Shown: positions 51,250 through 62,481 of the stretch, piece after piece
Layout: each line of letters begins with the position of its first letter
Numbering within the stretch: the stretch's first letter is position 1
Assembly (NCBI RefSeq): GCF_022539665.2
Contig: NC_081337.1
Location: 532,739-596,738, forward strand
DNA: 64,000 nucleotides
Direction: 5' to 3'
Source: Daphnia carinata
Lineage: Eukaryota; Arthropoda; Branchiopoda; Diplostraca; Daphniidae
Notes under the pieces: model-generated
The model's input: the letters and a program-made list of their open reading frames with translations, nothing else
Told to the model about the DNA's origin: nothing
Databases searched by the model: none
Program-made: the position numbers and the translations under genes

Positions 51250-54200
51250 ATGTCCAGGATAGCAATGAAGAAATACAAGGTAAGATTATTAAATTACTTG
51301 AATTGAGATGTACAATTTGTAATGCATTTCTGCCATTCAGTTTGGAATAGCCAGCCCAATGATAGCATATCGAAGCCTTGCGATAATGCCAACTTGAGTT
51401 ATTTATTGCAACAGCTTGCAGAAGATGATGTTGGTTCTCATCTCACTGGTTATTCAAAAACATCTGAAGAATATAGACGTAAAGAAAGCAGTTGGAAAAT
51501 ACGTGCTACCCGATTGGATGAAGAGTGGGATTCCTCAAGGTCTGGGATAGCAGAAAAAGCCTTGCAACATGAACGGGACACATTGTCTTGTAGCACATGT
51601 CAAATATGCAGAAGTAATTCAGCTTGTGTACGCTGCAAGTCTTGCAAAAAGAGCTTGGGCTATTTGTGTGATTACACTATTCACTCTGAACAAGTGACAC
51701 ATCGTCGCATTTATTTCAATAGTGGTGCAATGGTTATTCTTCTTCCAACACAGTTTCTGGATGTCAAGAAGGAATTGTGCTTAAAAGGTATTTAAAAAGG
51801 CATAAGTTAATGTTTATAATGTTTTTTATAATCTATTGATGTTTTAAGATGTAGCCGTTCCTGTCTTTGAGCCAAATTTCTGTCACAACTGCCAATCATC
51901 TGGAACTATGCGCATTAAAGCTGGGTCAAGACCAATTGTTTTAATAACAATTGATGGTTTGTTTGACTAAATGTTTCTTTGAAAATAATCATACCTACCA
52001 TAACATGATTTTCTTCATTTCCAGGAAGATTCGATTTGAGCACTTCAACTTTTCATTGCCTTCATTGCAATGAAGAAAGAGAAGCTACGAACGATGAATA
52101 CATTTTTGCTGGTTTTTGGCCAGCAACCTTAACTGATACCAGTTACCTTCTGTGTCGAGGGATGTTAGAAATATGGCGCCATTTAAAACACAAGAGCCCT
52201 GGCATTTCGGAAGGGAAGTTCATTGAAACTCTAGAAGAAAATTCCCAGGAAGGCTGTCGAGTAAGCTTATCATTTTTGTTCCGCCTATTTGGCTTTAAAA
52301 TTGTAATACTATGTCATTTTTTTTATGTACAGAGCAACATAATTAATCGCTCCTTATTCAATCGCGCAAGTCGTGAGCACGACTACAACAAGCACTGGTT
52401 AAAAAAGAACGTCCTGCGTCGTGGATACGACAAATGTAAGGCTTGCGGAACGCAGCCACTAGCATGCCATTGCGATGGTAATGTGAAATTGCGCCGACTG
52501 GAAACAGCTAAAGAGTACTATTTCACCAGATAAAGCATTTCTTAAAAGATACAGCGTTTTTTATATTTTAACCCTTTTTTCATAGTCGCGGTTCAATTTC
52601 GCTACTTGGAGACGAAATGATTGCTTATGACGATGACATGTATGCCACGATTAGAGAAATCGATGCTGGAATACCTCCGGTATGTCATACTGAATTTTAA
52701 CCCCCAAGTACTACTTTATATATTTTGCTATATGCAGGCAAAAGGGAGTTCGCGATGCGGATGTTCTACTTTCAAAGCAGCCCGTACGACATCATCTCAT
52801 TACCGCGGTCAAGACGAAACTGGTATCGTTACCTGTTGTTGTCGTCACGGCACTATTCTTCGTTCCGCGAACATGTATCAGGGCGAAACATATCGCCATA
52901 CGCTTTATCTACACTATTTCGCTTGGTTGCGTGGGACATTGTTTTTCTGCAACGATGTCGTTTGCCAGTACTGGCCGTTCGCTGAAAAGTGTCGAAAATG
53001 GCACAGGACGGCTTGCTTAATGAAAAGTACAGTCACCTCACAAAAGACATGAAGCCGTTTTTAGGAATATTCCACGGAAGGACTCACGATTGGGGATGTC
53101 GAGTACTCTCTTAATAGATATGTACAGCTAACTTTTTTTTCAGCAGAAATGTTTTTTAAAGGTTAAATATAATGGACACTGGTCAAAGAATGGTGGAGCT
53201 ACTTTAGGAGAAGAGCAGGAGCAGTGCTTTGTCCGACTTTCGCGCTATGCTAATGTGACAAAACATATGAATAAGCCAAGTATTTTTATTCGTTTATTTT
53301 CTCTTTTGATTGTACTAACCTTTTTTCTTTCGTCTATTACCAGATCGTAATGACCACCTTTCACTGGGAATGCTGTACTGGAACGAAGAGAAAGAAAAAA
53401 AAATGATTACAGCCTTATGTAAAAGATTGTGGAATGCTCGAAAAAGAGCACCGGAATTAAATACGAAACTATCATTGCTATTAAAAGAAAGAAATTTGGG
53501 TATTGAAGATCTTTCACAAATTCTGTCGGGATTACATTTCCTAGCGTCATTAAGTCATGACAAAAATTTGGCTTCTAATGAATACGACCTCCCGAATTTA
53601 AGAAAAGAATTAGAAGGCGAATGTCATCTGGTAAAACTACAGAAACGAATTTCCAAAGAGAATGGTACATTTATTTGTTTTATACATTACATACGTACAT
53701 TTTAATTAAGAAAATCACTATAGATTCGTGCAAAGCAAGAACGGCTAATCGGAAGGCAATCACCCTGAAAAAATTGCGGATTCAAAAACTAATTACTCTT
53801 ATTAATGAGGAATCCGAAACACCCATAAATGAAAGTCATATTGATTCTGGAATTTTCCCCTGGCATGATAGCAAACATGGTAACATAAATTTCTTGTATA
53901 TCGGAAAGATAAATTTCTATATAGTATTTTTTATTGTTATTGTAGTGTCCGTCGCGAAAGACTACGAGTTAGTTGATACATGGATGCTGAAATTATGGTT
54001 CGAAGAAGAAATTGCTCAAAGTCAAAAGGAGATGGCATATTTTATCACCGAGTTAATAAAAAATCGAGAGACTTTAGAAGAGGACATAGCATCTTACCTG
54101 AGAATGTGTGATCCACTTAGTGAAAGCAAAGCGTCATTAGCTAAGGCAGAAATTTCGAGGATCAATTTTGTGCTCGGCGAAGCCTTGTTGAAATTTGACG

Positions 54201-54310
54201 TTAGTTTTTCATCTATACTAAACCTTCCTCATGACTTTGTAGACGAGTCAGATGTTGAAGAACATGAATCAGAAAATTCAAGTGATGATGAAGAAGATAA
54301 TGATTTTTGA
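51250..54310 (+). CDS. KDZ transposase, about 11 exons, one frameshift
   Basis: Exons inferred from GT/AG sites: to 51279, 51341-51787, 51849-51956, 52025-52260, 52333-about 52515, 52586-52679, 52738-53102, 53144-53279, 53344-53664, 53724-53879, 53946-54310; introns are about 60-80 bp. Further coding sequence with a basic Lys/Arg-rich product lies at 51015-51221 and may be an earlier exon. The product has a cysteine cluster (CSTCQICRSN..CVRCKSC), a CxC-like domain (FCHNCQSSGTMRI, STFHCLHCNEER, FAGFWPATLTDTSYL, CKACGTQPLACHCDG) and the KDZ catalytic region (CSTFKAARTTSSHYRG, DETGIVTCCCRHGTILR, NMYQGETYRH, FLGIFHGRTHDWGC). Acidic C-terminus. A one-base shift near 52990 breaks exon 7, so this copy may be inactive. 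Confidence 0.78.
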
Positions 54311-55419
54311 ATACAACTTACCATTTTACTTGTTGGCTACATTGAGTTCATTAATTTAAAAAAAAAATGAAGCTGGCAGCATTGGCAGATTACCTTAAGA
54401 CACAGAGATGAAATAAAATTCAAAACAATTTGAATTAACTCACATCCAAACTGGTATTATGGTGGGTTTATTTCCCTTCCTCTGAAATGAAGACTAAAAT
54501 ATAAATAATTAACTGAGGCTCTGTTATAAGTTAAAATGTCATAAATTTAACAGAAATGGATAGCTGTTTCTCTCGATCTATCCATTTCTGTAAAAATAAA
54601 AATGAAATATTAAATAGGAAAAATATTTCACATGAATGCTTTTTTTCAGTTTTTTGGCGAACGAGCGCTTTACAGTAGCCAATGAAGAAAACGGAAGAGA
54701 AAGCATTCATGTAAAATTTTTTTCCTTCTTAACTTTTCATTTTTATTTTTACAGAAATGGATAGATCTCGTCAAGAGCTATCCATTTCTGTTAAATTTAT
54801 GAAATTTTAACGTATAATAGAGCCTAAATTAATTATTTATATTTTAGCCTCCATTTCAGAGGAAGGGAAATGACAGCCAAAGTTCCAAACTTTGGGACAT
54901 TCGTTCGTGGGTTATTTCCTATTTCTGTAAAAACAACATACACTTATGGGAATCTCCGCGAGCTCGTGCATCTCGTGATGCCAAAAATTCTATTTATTTT
55001 TGAGTTTTAGTTACCAGAATATTGAAAAAACATTTCCACCAATCACCGTCGAAGCAGACAACATTTTCAAGGATTGGGCGGTAATTCGAATATTTTTTTT
55101 ATAGATTTAATACGGATTTATTTACCATTGTAATAGTCGACATTTAAATAAAATAGGCAAAATTTTTTGATTCTGCAGCCACACACATCTTTTCATTTAT
55201 TATATTATTAATTTCTAGTTTAAGCGTACAAATTACATTCGCGATTAAATAATTATCACAAGTTTCGGTCACACGAAATGTAAATTAAACAAGGCAGTTC
55301 TTGGTAGAGGGAAATTAAATCGACTTGAATTCCAAATAGGAAACATTGCACAGCTACAAGTATTTTAAAAAGCAATTGAGATTTTGTTCAACTGCACGGC
55401 ACCAGACACGAAGCAGTTT
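54311..55419. other. Intergenic part of KDZ element with foldback
   Basis: Between the 3' ends of the two convergent KDZ genes. It contains the palindromic foldback 54471-54870; the rest is AT-rich with no ORF supported. Confidence 0.6.
54471..54870. repeat. Foldback element with nested palindromes
   Basis: Two arms of about 180 bp are inverted copies (left starts TTTCCCTTCCTCTG, right ends CAGAGGAAGGGAAA). Each arm itself holds a 14-bp hairpin: ACAGAAATGGATAG with CTATCCATTTCTGT at 54550-54563/54578-54591 and 54751-54764/54778-54791. A MITE or foldback is likely; no clear target duplication was found. Confidence 0.75.
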
Positions 55420-57121
55420 TTAAAACTTCAAGTGCTGGCTGGTTTTACCAATTTTAAGACCTTTGAAAAGTAATGAAAACATTTAATAGAAATTTTACAA
55501 AAGAACTAAGTTGATATTATATTTACCTCCCCTTCGTGTTCTACCAGGATTTCGTTGTCCGTTATGCTTAGAGGAACTAGACTCACGAGCTGAAAATTAT
55601 TTAGATAATGCTTTTAAGAATTCACTGCGCACATTGACAATAAATGTATAAAACTTACTTTTCCATTTAGCGTTAGGGACACAATGGGTTTCGTTTTTAA
55701 CGATATGGCAGGGCCAGGACTATTCTGAAAAGTTTTTAAACATTTAATATTGAAAATTAAATCTTAATGAGTAAAAATATTATATAATTGAAATTACATT
55801 GGCGACGTTTTCATTTTCTTCGACTGTTGGGTTCACCTTCTGGAGACTTTTATTTGCCAAAGGTGTTGGTGAGTCGGAAACTGCTGTAGAGCACTAGAAA
55901 CAAAAAGGAACATGAAAACTGATAAAAAGAACAATTCGCATGCAAAATACTTACGCTGGCCGGGCTGACATGGGCAATTGATGGACAAAAAATTTTATTT
56001 GCCATTCCTTTTCTTGCATATGGTTGACTAATAGGTGTCGGAGTGACAGGAACTGCTGTACAGCTCTGAAAACAAAAAGGAATATTAAAATTGATAAATA
56101 ACAATCAGCATGGAAAATATAGTTACGCTAGCCGGGCTGTTATGGTCAATTGATGGACTGAAACTTGTATTAGTCGTCTGTTTCCTTGCATTTGGTTGGC
56201 TAGTTGTTGGAGAGATGGAAACTGTTGTACAACTTTGAAAACAAAAAGGAAGATTAAAATTCATAAAAATAACATTCCATGCGAATTATACTTACGCTGG
56301 CCGGGTTGACATTGGCAATTACTGGAGTCGAAAATTGCTTTCCAGACATGCTTACATTGGTGTCACTGGAAGCGTCTTTGGCCTCCCGAATGTATTTTTT
56401 TTTCCAGTAGGTTCAGCAGTAGGTACTGGTTGTTCAGAGTTCAAATCAGGTTCCTATAGAGAGTTATTAATATAATTTTTAACAGCAGATGTCTAAATGT
56501 AGTAAGTGTACTTACGATGCAAGATGTTGGACAATGGTTTTTTATAACCTGCTTGGCAAAAGTGTCAAGCTTTTTGCACACCTCAGCCTGGATACGTGAT
56601 AAAATTTCTTCAAGTTGTATTGGAGTAGGGTCTCGTTCCCCTTTTTGGTTGATTTCATCTATGTATTTGGTCCACGATATTGCAACAAGGTGGCCCAACT
56701 TGGAATTCAAGAATGTTGTTGCAATTGATCCATAATTTTTAATGTGGTTTGAATATACAACTTCATTCTTGAATGCTTGGAGAACCAGCATATGGGCATT
56801 GTTTTCTTTGGTCAATTGAGTCATCTAAACAACGAAACAAAAGGCACTGAGAAATTATCAAACATAATCTTGGCACATAATAGTAACTGAATACCTTGGT
56901 GTTAAGCGCTGCATTTCGACTTCTTTGGGTGTTGAAATTTGATGATGTTTTTTTATTTGCAGGCTTTGAATATTTTTCCTGCGAGAAAAAGAGTAGCAAA
57001 GCCTGATGTACAATGTTAGATGCAATAAAATATCTACTACTTTTACCTTCAGTTCAGGAAATGATATTGTAGGACCTCTTCTTTTCCTGTCGGGGCACTT
57101 TTCACCACTATTTGTATCCAT
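55420..57121 (-). CDS. Second KDZ-borne gene, multi-exon, unknown function
   Basis: Exon 1 57121-57047 (MDTNSGEKCPDRKRRGPTI), exon 2 56978-56895, exon 3 56824-56515 (MTQLTKENNAHMLVLQAFKN, SRIQAEVCKKLDTFAKQVIK), exon 4 from 56454. Then come repeated short exons ending SPSIDHNSPAS (near 56150), CPSIAHVSPAS (near 55965) and a diverged third near 55800-55893. Later exons read NSPGPAISLKTKPIVSL and SSSSKHNGQRNPGRTRRGG, and the gene ends GLKIGKTSQHLKF-stop at 55420. Splice sites are GTAAGT/AG type. A9 in exon 4 seems one base short. The protein is helical in exon 3 and Ser/Pro/Thr-rich after it. No family is recognised. Its place inside the TIRs suggests a transposition accessory protein. Confidence 0.6.
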
Positions 57122-57239
57122 TTTCTTCGGAGTGAATTGTTGACACTGATTTTTACACTAATGTTTTTCTTTTTGAATTGACGCGGGACGGGGAGCTCTG
57201 GGTACGCAGGCGTAAATAAAAACAGAAAAATGGCAACGT

Positions 57240-57368
57240 GTTGGACCGTATTTACCAAAATGTTTTCATTTTTGGCCGGCAGGATCTCTAGTTGGCGTTG
57301 AACCGTTTGACAGAAAGGTTGTGCCGAAGTCTGTGAAATGGTCCAACGCGTTGGACGATTCTAAGTTG
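57240..57368 (-). repeat. KDZ right terminal inverted repeat, 129 bp
   Basis: Inverse of 50905-51033 with about five mismatches. Confidence 0.88.
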
Positions 57369-57376
57369 CCCAATGG

Positions 57377-57457
57377 TGGATACAAGACGTCTGCCCCACC
57401 TGCGGACGGGCCGGAAGGCGCCCCAGTGGACCGGCAGTCATAACCATTGATGACTAG
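57377..57457 (+). pseudogene. Gypsy-H accessory ORF X2, 3' end
   Basis: Continues the X2 frame that was open at 50904. It reads WIQDVCPTCGRAGRRPSGP and ends at TAG 57455-57457. The CxxC matches the position of CRFC at the end of X1. Too short to judge alone; the shared target duplication and frame make the link. Confidence 0.5.
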
Positions 57458-59201
57458 CCTTTCGTGTATTGTTTTTTAATGTTATTTTTTTTCCACATTC
57501 ATCTCTTTTGTAATTGTATCTTGTATGTTTCTTTGTTCGCTATTAACTATTATATACAAACTTTTGTTGCCACATTTATATTTGTATTCTCTTCGCCTTT
57601 ATAAAAAAAAACCCGAACAAACATAAAGATGCTCTTACGTCATGATACATATATCACCTGACGTATATACAATTCACCTGTTAAAAAAAAAAAAAAAAAA
57701 AAAAAAACCAGAGGAGGAAATAATGAAAATGGAATGGATAAGAGAATACATAAATTCTTGTTGTATATTTGCCCTTATTTGTTTGATGCTTTACCCCCCA
57801 ATTTTGTCTTCCAACTTATTTCGCTTTCGAACTGGCAAACAATAAAAAAAAAAAAAAATAATAATTCTGTTCTGTAGTTCATTCAAAATATGAAATTATT
57901 AATAGCCAGTAAATGAGTGTTAAGGTAATTTAGAGATTGTGTATTGTTTCCACATCCCATAAAATAACAACACTAACATAATATACATTTTGTGCAGAAA
58001 ACAGAATATAAAATTAGTAATAGCCAGTAAATGAGCGTTTAAGGTAGTTTTGAAATTTCTTGTTTCCGCATTCCATAACCTAACAACACTAACACAATAC
58101 GTAGACATTTGGTGCAGAAGACAAAATCACTCCCGGAAAACAAAAACTTTTTCTTATAGTTACACCAAAGTTTTTTTTCTTCACACACAATTATTCTTTC
58201 GCCTGTACCTCCAAGCCACTTTTCTACACTTCTTCTTATTGAATATAGCCAACGCCCAGATTTTCCCCAACGCGTCACTCACTTTTACACTTCTTTTCAC
58301 TTGTCTTTCCCGTTGAACACTAAATATATTCCAACACTTCGCAGCAAGTGAAGAAATATATTTTCTTTCGTTTACTTTTATCAACCTCCTTTTCTTACTT
58401 CTTTTCACTTTCCTTGTCTTACACACTGAAGCTGCCCCAACACTTTGCAGAGAGCTAAGGAATATATTTCCTTTCGTTGAGTTTTATCATCTCCCTTTCA
58501 CACCTCCTTCTGTTCCTTCTTCTTCAATATTGAAGCGTACCAACATTTCGAACCACGTAGAGAAAAATATTCTTGCTCCCTCTTTTTGCCGGAGGGCAAC
58601 TAACAAGCCTTTCCATACACTTGCATTCGTATTCTGAAATTCCTTGTTTCCCCTCGAGGCGCATTGGCTCCGCCCACCCGTTCATATTTCACATTCTTTT
58701 CCCTTCGTTTCTAGCCAAGTCCCTTTTTCCATGCGTTGGACTTGGACCTGGAAAAAAATGAAAACCCGAGTTTGACCTTTCGCGCACGGACTTTTTTCGC
58801 CGTGAAATTTTAAGCGTTTCTTTTCTTCTCCGCATAATTAAACGAATCAATCTTTTTCTATCATTTCTTTTTGATAATTACGAGTTTCCTTATCTCTTTC
58901 CAATGTTATCATTTTCGATTAAAAATAATTTTTCCTTATGCCCGAAAACACAGTTATAATGCGACACCCTTTTATTCCCTATCCTTTGCCGTAGCGCAGC
59001 TACTGAAAAGCCGACGGGAAAGCGTTGACCTTCTGCCGACGGCAAAATTTTTCATTCTTACTTTCTTTTCTCTTCTTGTCTTTCATTCTATTCTCAATAT
59101 TTATATATTTATAAAAAAAATCCCAATGCCGATGTAGAATATTTTTGGCCACTGCTCGGTTTAAATTTTTCTTATGTATTGTTTTTTTTGCGTATGTAGA
59201 A
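57458..59201. other. Gypsy-H non-coding region before env, with tandem repeats
   Basis: AT-rich. A 118-bp tandem duplication covers about 57885-58120 (AATAGCCAGTAAATGAG at 57901 and 58019). A second diverged tandem array with period near 105 bp covers about 58325-58575 (CCAACACTT.GCAG at 58331 and 58436, with a third weaker copy). A23 and A14 runs lie near 57682 and 57845. No gene is supported. Confidence 0.6.
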
Positions 59202-59378
59202 ATGTCGTCTTTGTCCATTTTATTACTGCTATGTCTTTACGGACTTAGCGTTCGAGCCTTTGAAGTGACCGTATGTGATTGTACGGAGTCGTCGAAAATG
59301 GGAATAATTCAATTTTCGGATGCCGATTGTCATCCGGAAATAAATGATAAACATTCCGCTGACGTACGATATTCCATA
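59202..59378 (+). pseudogene. env: Gypsy-H Env, N-terminal part (split by MITE)
   Basis: ATG at 59202 gives MSSLSILLLLCLYGLSVRAF, a clear signal peptide, then EVTVCDCTESSKMG with paired Cys. The open frame begins further up at 59145, but the second Met directly precedes the signal peptide. The MITE enters at 59379-59381. When the MITE and one TA are left out of count, the frame is in phase with 60157-61653. It would be the surface glycoprotein of Gypsy-H. Confidence 0.65.
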
Positions 59379-60155
59379 TACAGTGCCGGTCCACTTATAG
59401 AACCGCTTAGCTATAGAACCAGCTCGGTTATCGAACCAATTTTTCCTTGCCCTGTTTCAGCGCCGCCATTGGCTGTATTTTGAACTAAATCCATATTTTT
59501 GGGTTCGTACGGATTACGCATTTTAAAACGTACAAGCACATGTTATTGAAATTGGTTTTAGCAATTTTAGACAATAGTACAAATTGGCTTAATGACTTTA
59601 CGTAAAATAACAGCCTTCCAAACGAATTCAGGCGGAAAACAATAAAACAAATGACTTATCGTGCTGCTTTTCTCTTTGCCTTTTAATGTTATCAGAATAT
59701 TTAAATAACTGTATTACAAAATGACACTTTTCGTGTCGTTTTGTTTTTTTCCATTTATTAATTATGGGCGCTGAAACAGGGGAAATAAAAATCGGTTCGA
59801 TAACCGAGCCGGTTCCATAGCTAAGGGTTTCTAGAAGTGGACCGGCACTGTATCTAATATAATGACCAATCGTTGATGGGGCATCCTCTTTGTGGTAGAA
59901 CCTTATTGTTGGTAAAATAATGCAGGAATGGTTGAGGTATTAAATTCTATATGAGAACCCCCTTCCCCCTATTCTGGGTAGTTGCATAGAGATCAGCACT
60001 ATCCCTGTGCTATTCGCTTTTACATTCACATACTGTCAAAATCTGTGTGATGAAAGAATCGACGATAGGTGGCTCTGAGATCGGCTGCTCGGTTATAGAA
60101 CCATTCAGTTATAGAACCGCGCACAGGCCGGTTCTATAACTGGACCGGCACTGTA
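59379..60155. mobile_element. MITE (Tc1/mariner or pogo-like), 773 bp, in env
   Basis: The element runs 59381-60153 between TA dinucleotides. Terminal inverted repeats of 25 bp begin CAGTGCCGGTCCA and match 23 of 25. An internal inverted copy of the left 83 bp ends at 59850 and is also followed by TA, so a 470-bp element with long inverted repeats is contained in the larger one. GTTATAGAACC-like motifs recur near both ends. CAGTG ends with a TA target fit pogo/Tc1-mariner MITEs. No transposase is encoded. Confidence 0.82.
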
Positions 60156-61653
60156 TAGTGAAGTGCGTGCGGCTGTTCATTTTCCTGGATATATTTGTGC
60201 AAAATGGAAACAAATACGCCATGTCACCATGAACTTTTTTGGACAATTAGTGATTGTGCCTGACAAAATTCCGCTTGACATTACGTCTAATGAGTGCAAC
60301 GATATGATTAACAGTCTCCGGTGCGACGATCAAAAAATGATTGCTACGGAAAATATTGATCGTGAACCTCAAATTTTCGGTCATTGGTTACAAACGATTG
60401 ACGTGGAAATTGTTAATTGTGCGCTCGAGAAAATTCGTCTTTATCAAGATATCGAAGATGGCAATTTTTCCACACCTATTGGTATTGCTTCCGCATCAAC
60501 AGGTCATTTGTCGCATAATCATTTAACATTGGTTTGGGACAAAACCTATACCCAACGAACTGAACCCAAGGCTCATCTCATTGAATCTGGAATCGGGAAA
60601 TTAATCCGAAAAACGGGCAATGATAAAATTTTTCGCCCTCAAGATGATAAAAAACAATTGGACTTTCATTTATCTTTTCAACCGCGTTGTATTCCCATAC
60701 AAAACTCTTGTTCAAAGAAATCTGATGCTTTTAACATTGTCGGCCAATCAAAACTCTTCGTTACAACGGCGGCCATCATGGAAAATTTGTTGACAATAAC
60801 ATTGGCGGACCCCGCGCCACCTAGCGCTCAAAATTTGGACCATCCCGCTAACTTACAATATATTCGTGATCAATTTACGGACCATGAAAATGAATTATCA
60901 CAATTAATTCAAATCTTACAATGTGATTCAAGAAAGGCCAAACATGTAAGAGCAATTATTGCAGCACAATATAATGGCTGGCTAGCTGCTTCGCATCTAG
61001 ATCTGCCCAAATGCAAAAAATTACAAGCATTTGGAAAAACCGCCATTGTCATCTCGTGCAAACCTTTAAATGTGACTTTCGAGACCGTCATAACATCTTG
61101 TGGACCGCAACCAAAATTTAAAAACTATACCATTAATTTAGATGGTTGGGAACTTGTTAAATATTCGCCGTGTTATTGGACGAATGGATTTGTGAACTTC
61201 AATGACCTACCTTATGCGTTTCGCAATAACACTTGGAAGCCCGTGAACGCAAGTATCGTCTTACCGGTACAAGACCTTGCGCATTCTTTTCGCTATGAAG
61301 ATGTAAAATTTTTTGATTATGAACATAAAAGTAACCCTGCGTATGGTGAAACTATTATGGATCATATAAGTATTATGGCTGATATTGCCGCAGCTATGAA
61401 TGAACATTCGCCGAGTGAGTTTTCATCCCATAGTCGACCGAGTGTAACCAACGTTTTGTTATCAGCATCTGGATTGAACTCTTATACTAGCTGGTGGGAA
61501 ACTATTAAAAATTATTTCTTCACCGGTGTACTTTGCCTTCTTGGTCTACTTTTTCTACGCATCTGTTATGGCTGTGGATTTTTCGGACTCATCAGCAAGT
61601 TATGCTGTCGCCCAATTCAAGAACCAGAACCGGATTTCGCTTATGAAGTCTGA
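60156..61653 (+). pseudogene. env: Gypsy-H Env, main part
   Basis: About 498 codons open, ending with TGA 61651-61653, 33 bp before the 3' LTR. It is a Cys-containing ectodomain with several possible N-glycosylation sites (NVTF, NNTW, NASI). A membrane segment (FFTGVLCLLGLLFLRICYG) lies near the C-terminus, followed by a Cys-rich short tail. With the N-terminal signal peptide it has the layout of a type I viral glycoprotein. It is not obviously related to the baculovirus F-like Env of Gypsy-E; no furin-type site was seen. It could be another viral glycoprotein class, which I cannot assign from motifs. Confidence 0.7.
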
Positions 61654-61686
61654 TTACGGGACGTAATCTCGCACCGCCGGGAGTGA

Positions 61687-62481
61687 TGTAACGAAGTCAT
61701 AAAATACAAATTTTATTGAATTATATTGTGTCTTGATTGTTTGTTTTATTAATATGGTTATATATACATCCGTTGCCTTTATGCCTGATACATATCATAA
61801 TTCAAGTGTGGTTGCCCTTTCGTCGAATTCTATTTTTATATTATACCTTGTGCTCTACTTATTTCCGATTGGATGAATCTTCATGCGTAGGAAGTCGCGC
61901 CATGCATTTCCGTGAATATGAAATGTTCCTGTGTACGACATCCGGAGCTCATTTGTCGGAAATGCTATGTCTCCTTAAGCATGCAAGACCTATAAAAGGA
62001 TACTCTTTTGTTCCCAAAATTTAGTTCTAGTTCCGCTTCGTTCTTACACTAGTTTCTGTTCTTGTTCAAGTTCCAGTTCTAGTGCTATCCTATCTACAAG
62101 TGTTGTTCAATTCATCAATAGTTGTGAGTATAAATTTTGTTTAAATCAATAACTATTATAAGTGCTTCTCATCGCTGCTTGTGCGACCGATGAGCCTGTA
62201 ATCTATATCTTCTCCGCAACGGTTCATCTTTATTTCTATTCCCCGCCACCGTGGTGACGGTAAGATCAATTTCGCATAACTCTTTCCCTCTATTTCCGTT
62301 TCCCTTTTTATGCCCCATAACTGTGTATTCCCTTTGTTGTTGTTTGGCCCACTAGAATAAAGAAATATATTCGGCATTGTGGTAACGCCTTCCGAGTTCA
62401 TTCATTATTTATTTATTCATTATTATCATTTCTTGTCTTAATCAAGTAAAGTCATTCTTCCTACAAGGAGAATGCTTTACA
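61687..62481 (+). repeat. Gypsy-H 3' LTR, 795 bp
   Basis: Pairs with 23341-24133. Purine-rich CCGGGAGTGA lies directly upstream. The TATA box is at 61991-61997, and AATAAA is at about 62356-62361. Confidence 0.92.

Larger units (their letters stand above)
50897..57376 (+). mobile_element. KDZ (Kyakuja-Dileera-Zisupton) DNA transposon
   Basis: The element runs 50905-57368 (6464 bp). Its terminal inverted repeats are 129 bp (50905-51033 and 57240-57368, about five mismatches, starting CAACTTAGAATCGTCC). An 8-bp target duplication CCCAATGG flanks it (50897-50904, 57369-57376). It carries a spliced KDZ transposase gene on the plus strand, a convergent multi-exon gene on the minus strand and a 400-bp foldback between them. 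It lies inside ORF X2 of Gypsy-H. Zisupton-type elements are known to make 8-bp duplications. Confidence 0.88.
23341..62481 (+). mobile_element. Gypsy-H: large env-bearing Gypsy element with accessory ORFs
   Basis: LTRs at 23341-24133 and 61687-62481 (793 and 795 bp, TGTAACGAAG...TTTACA) share orientation and differ at about nine positions by eye. CATG flanks both outer ends (23337-23340, 62482-62485), so this is a single insertion of 39.1 kb including later insertions. Removing the BEL, Gypsy-E, KDZ and MITE insertions and their duplicated targets leaves about 13.36 kb. The order is ORF1, gag, PR-RT-RH-IN with GPY/F, X1, X2, env. Every coding part has at least one break, so the copy is dead. 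The length, the ORF before gag and the two ORFs between pol and env are unusual for Gypsy. Confidence 0.88.
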
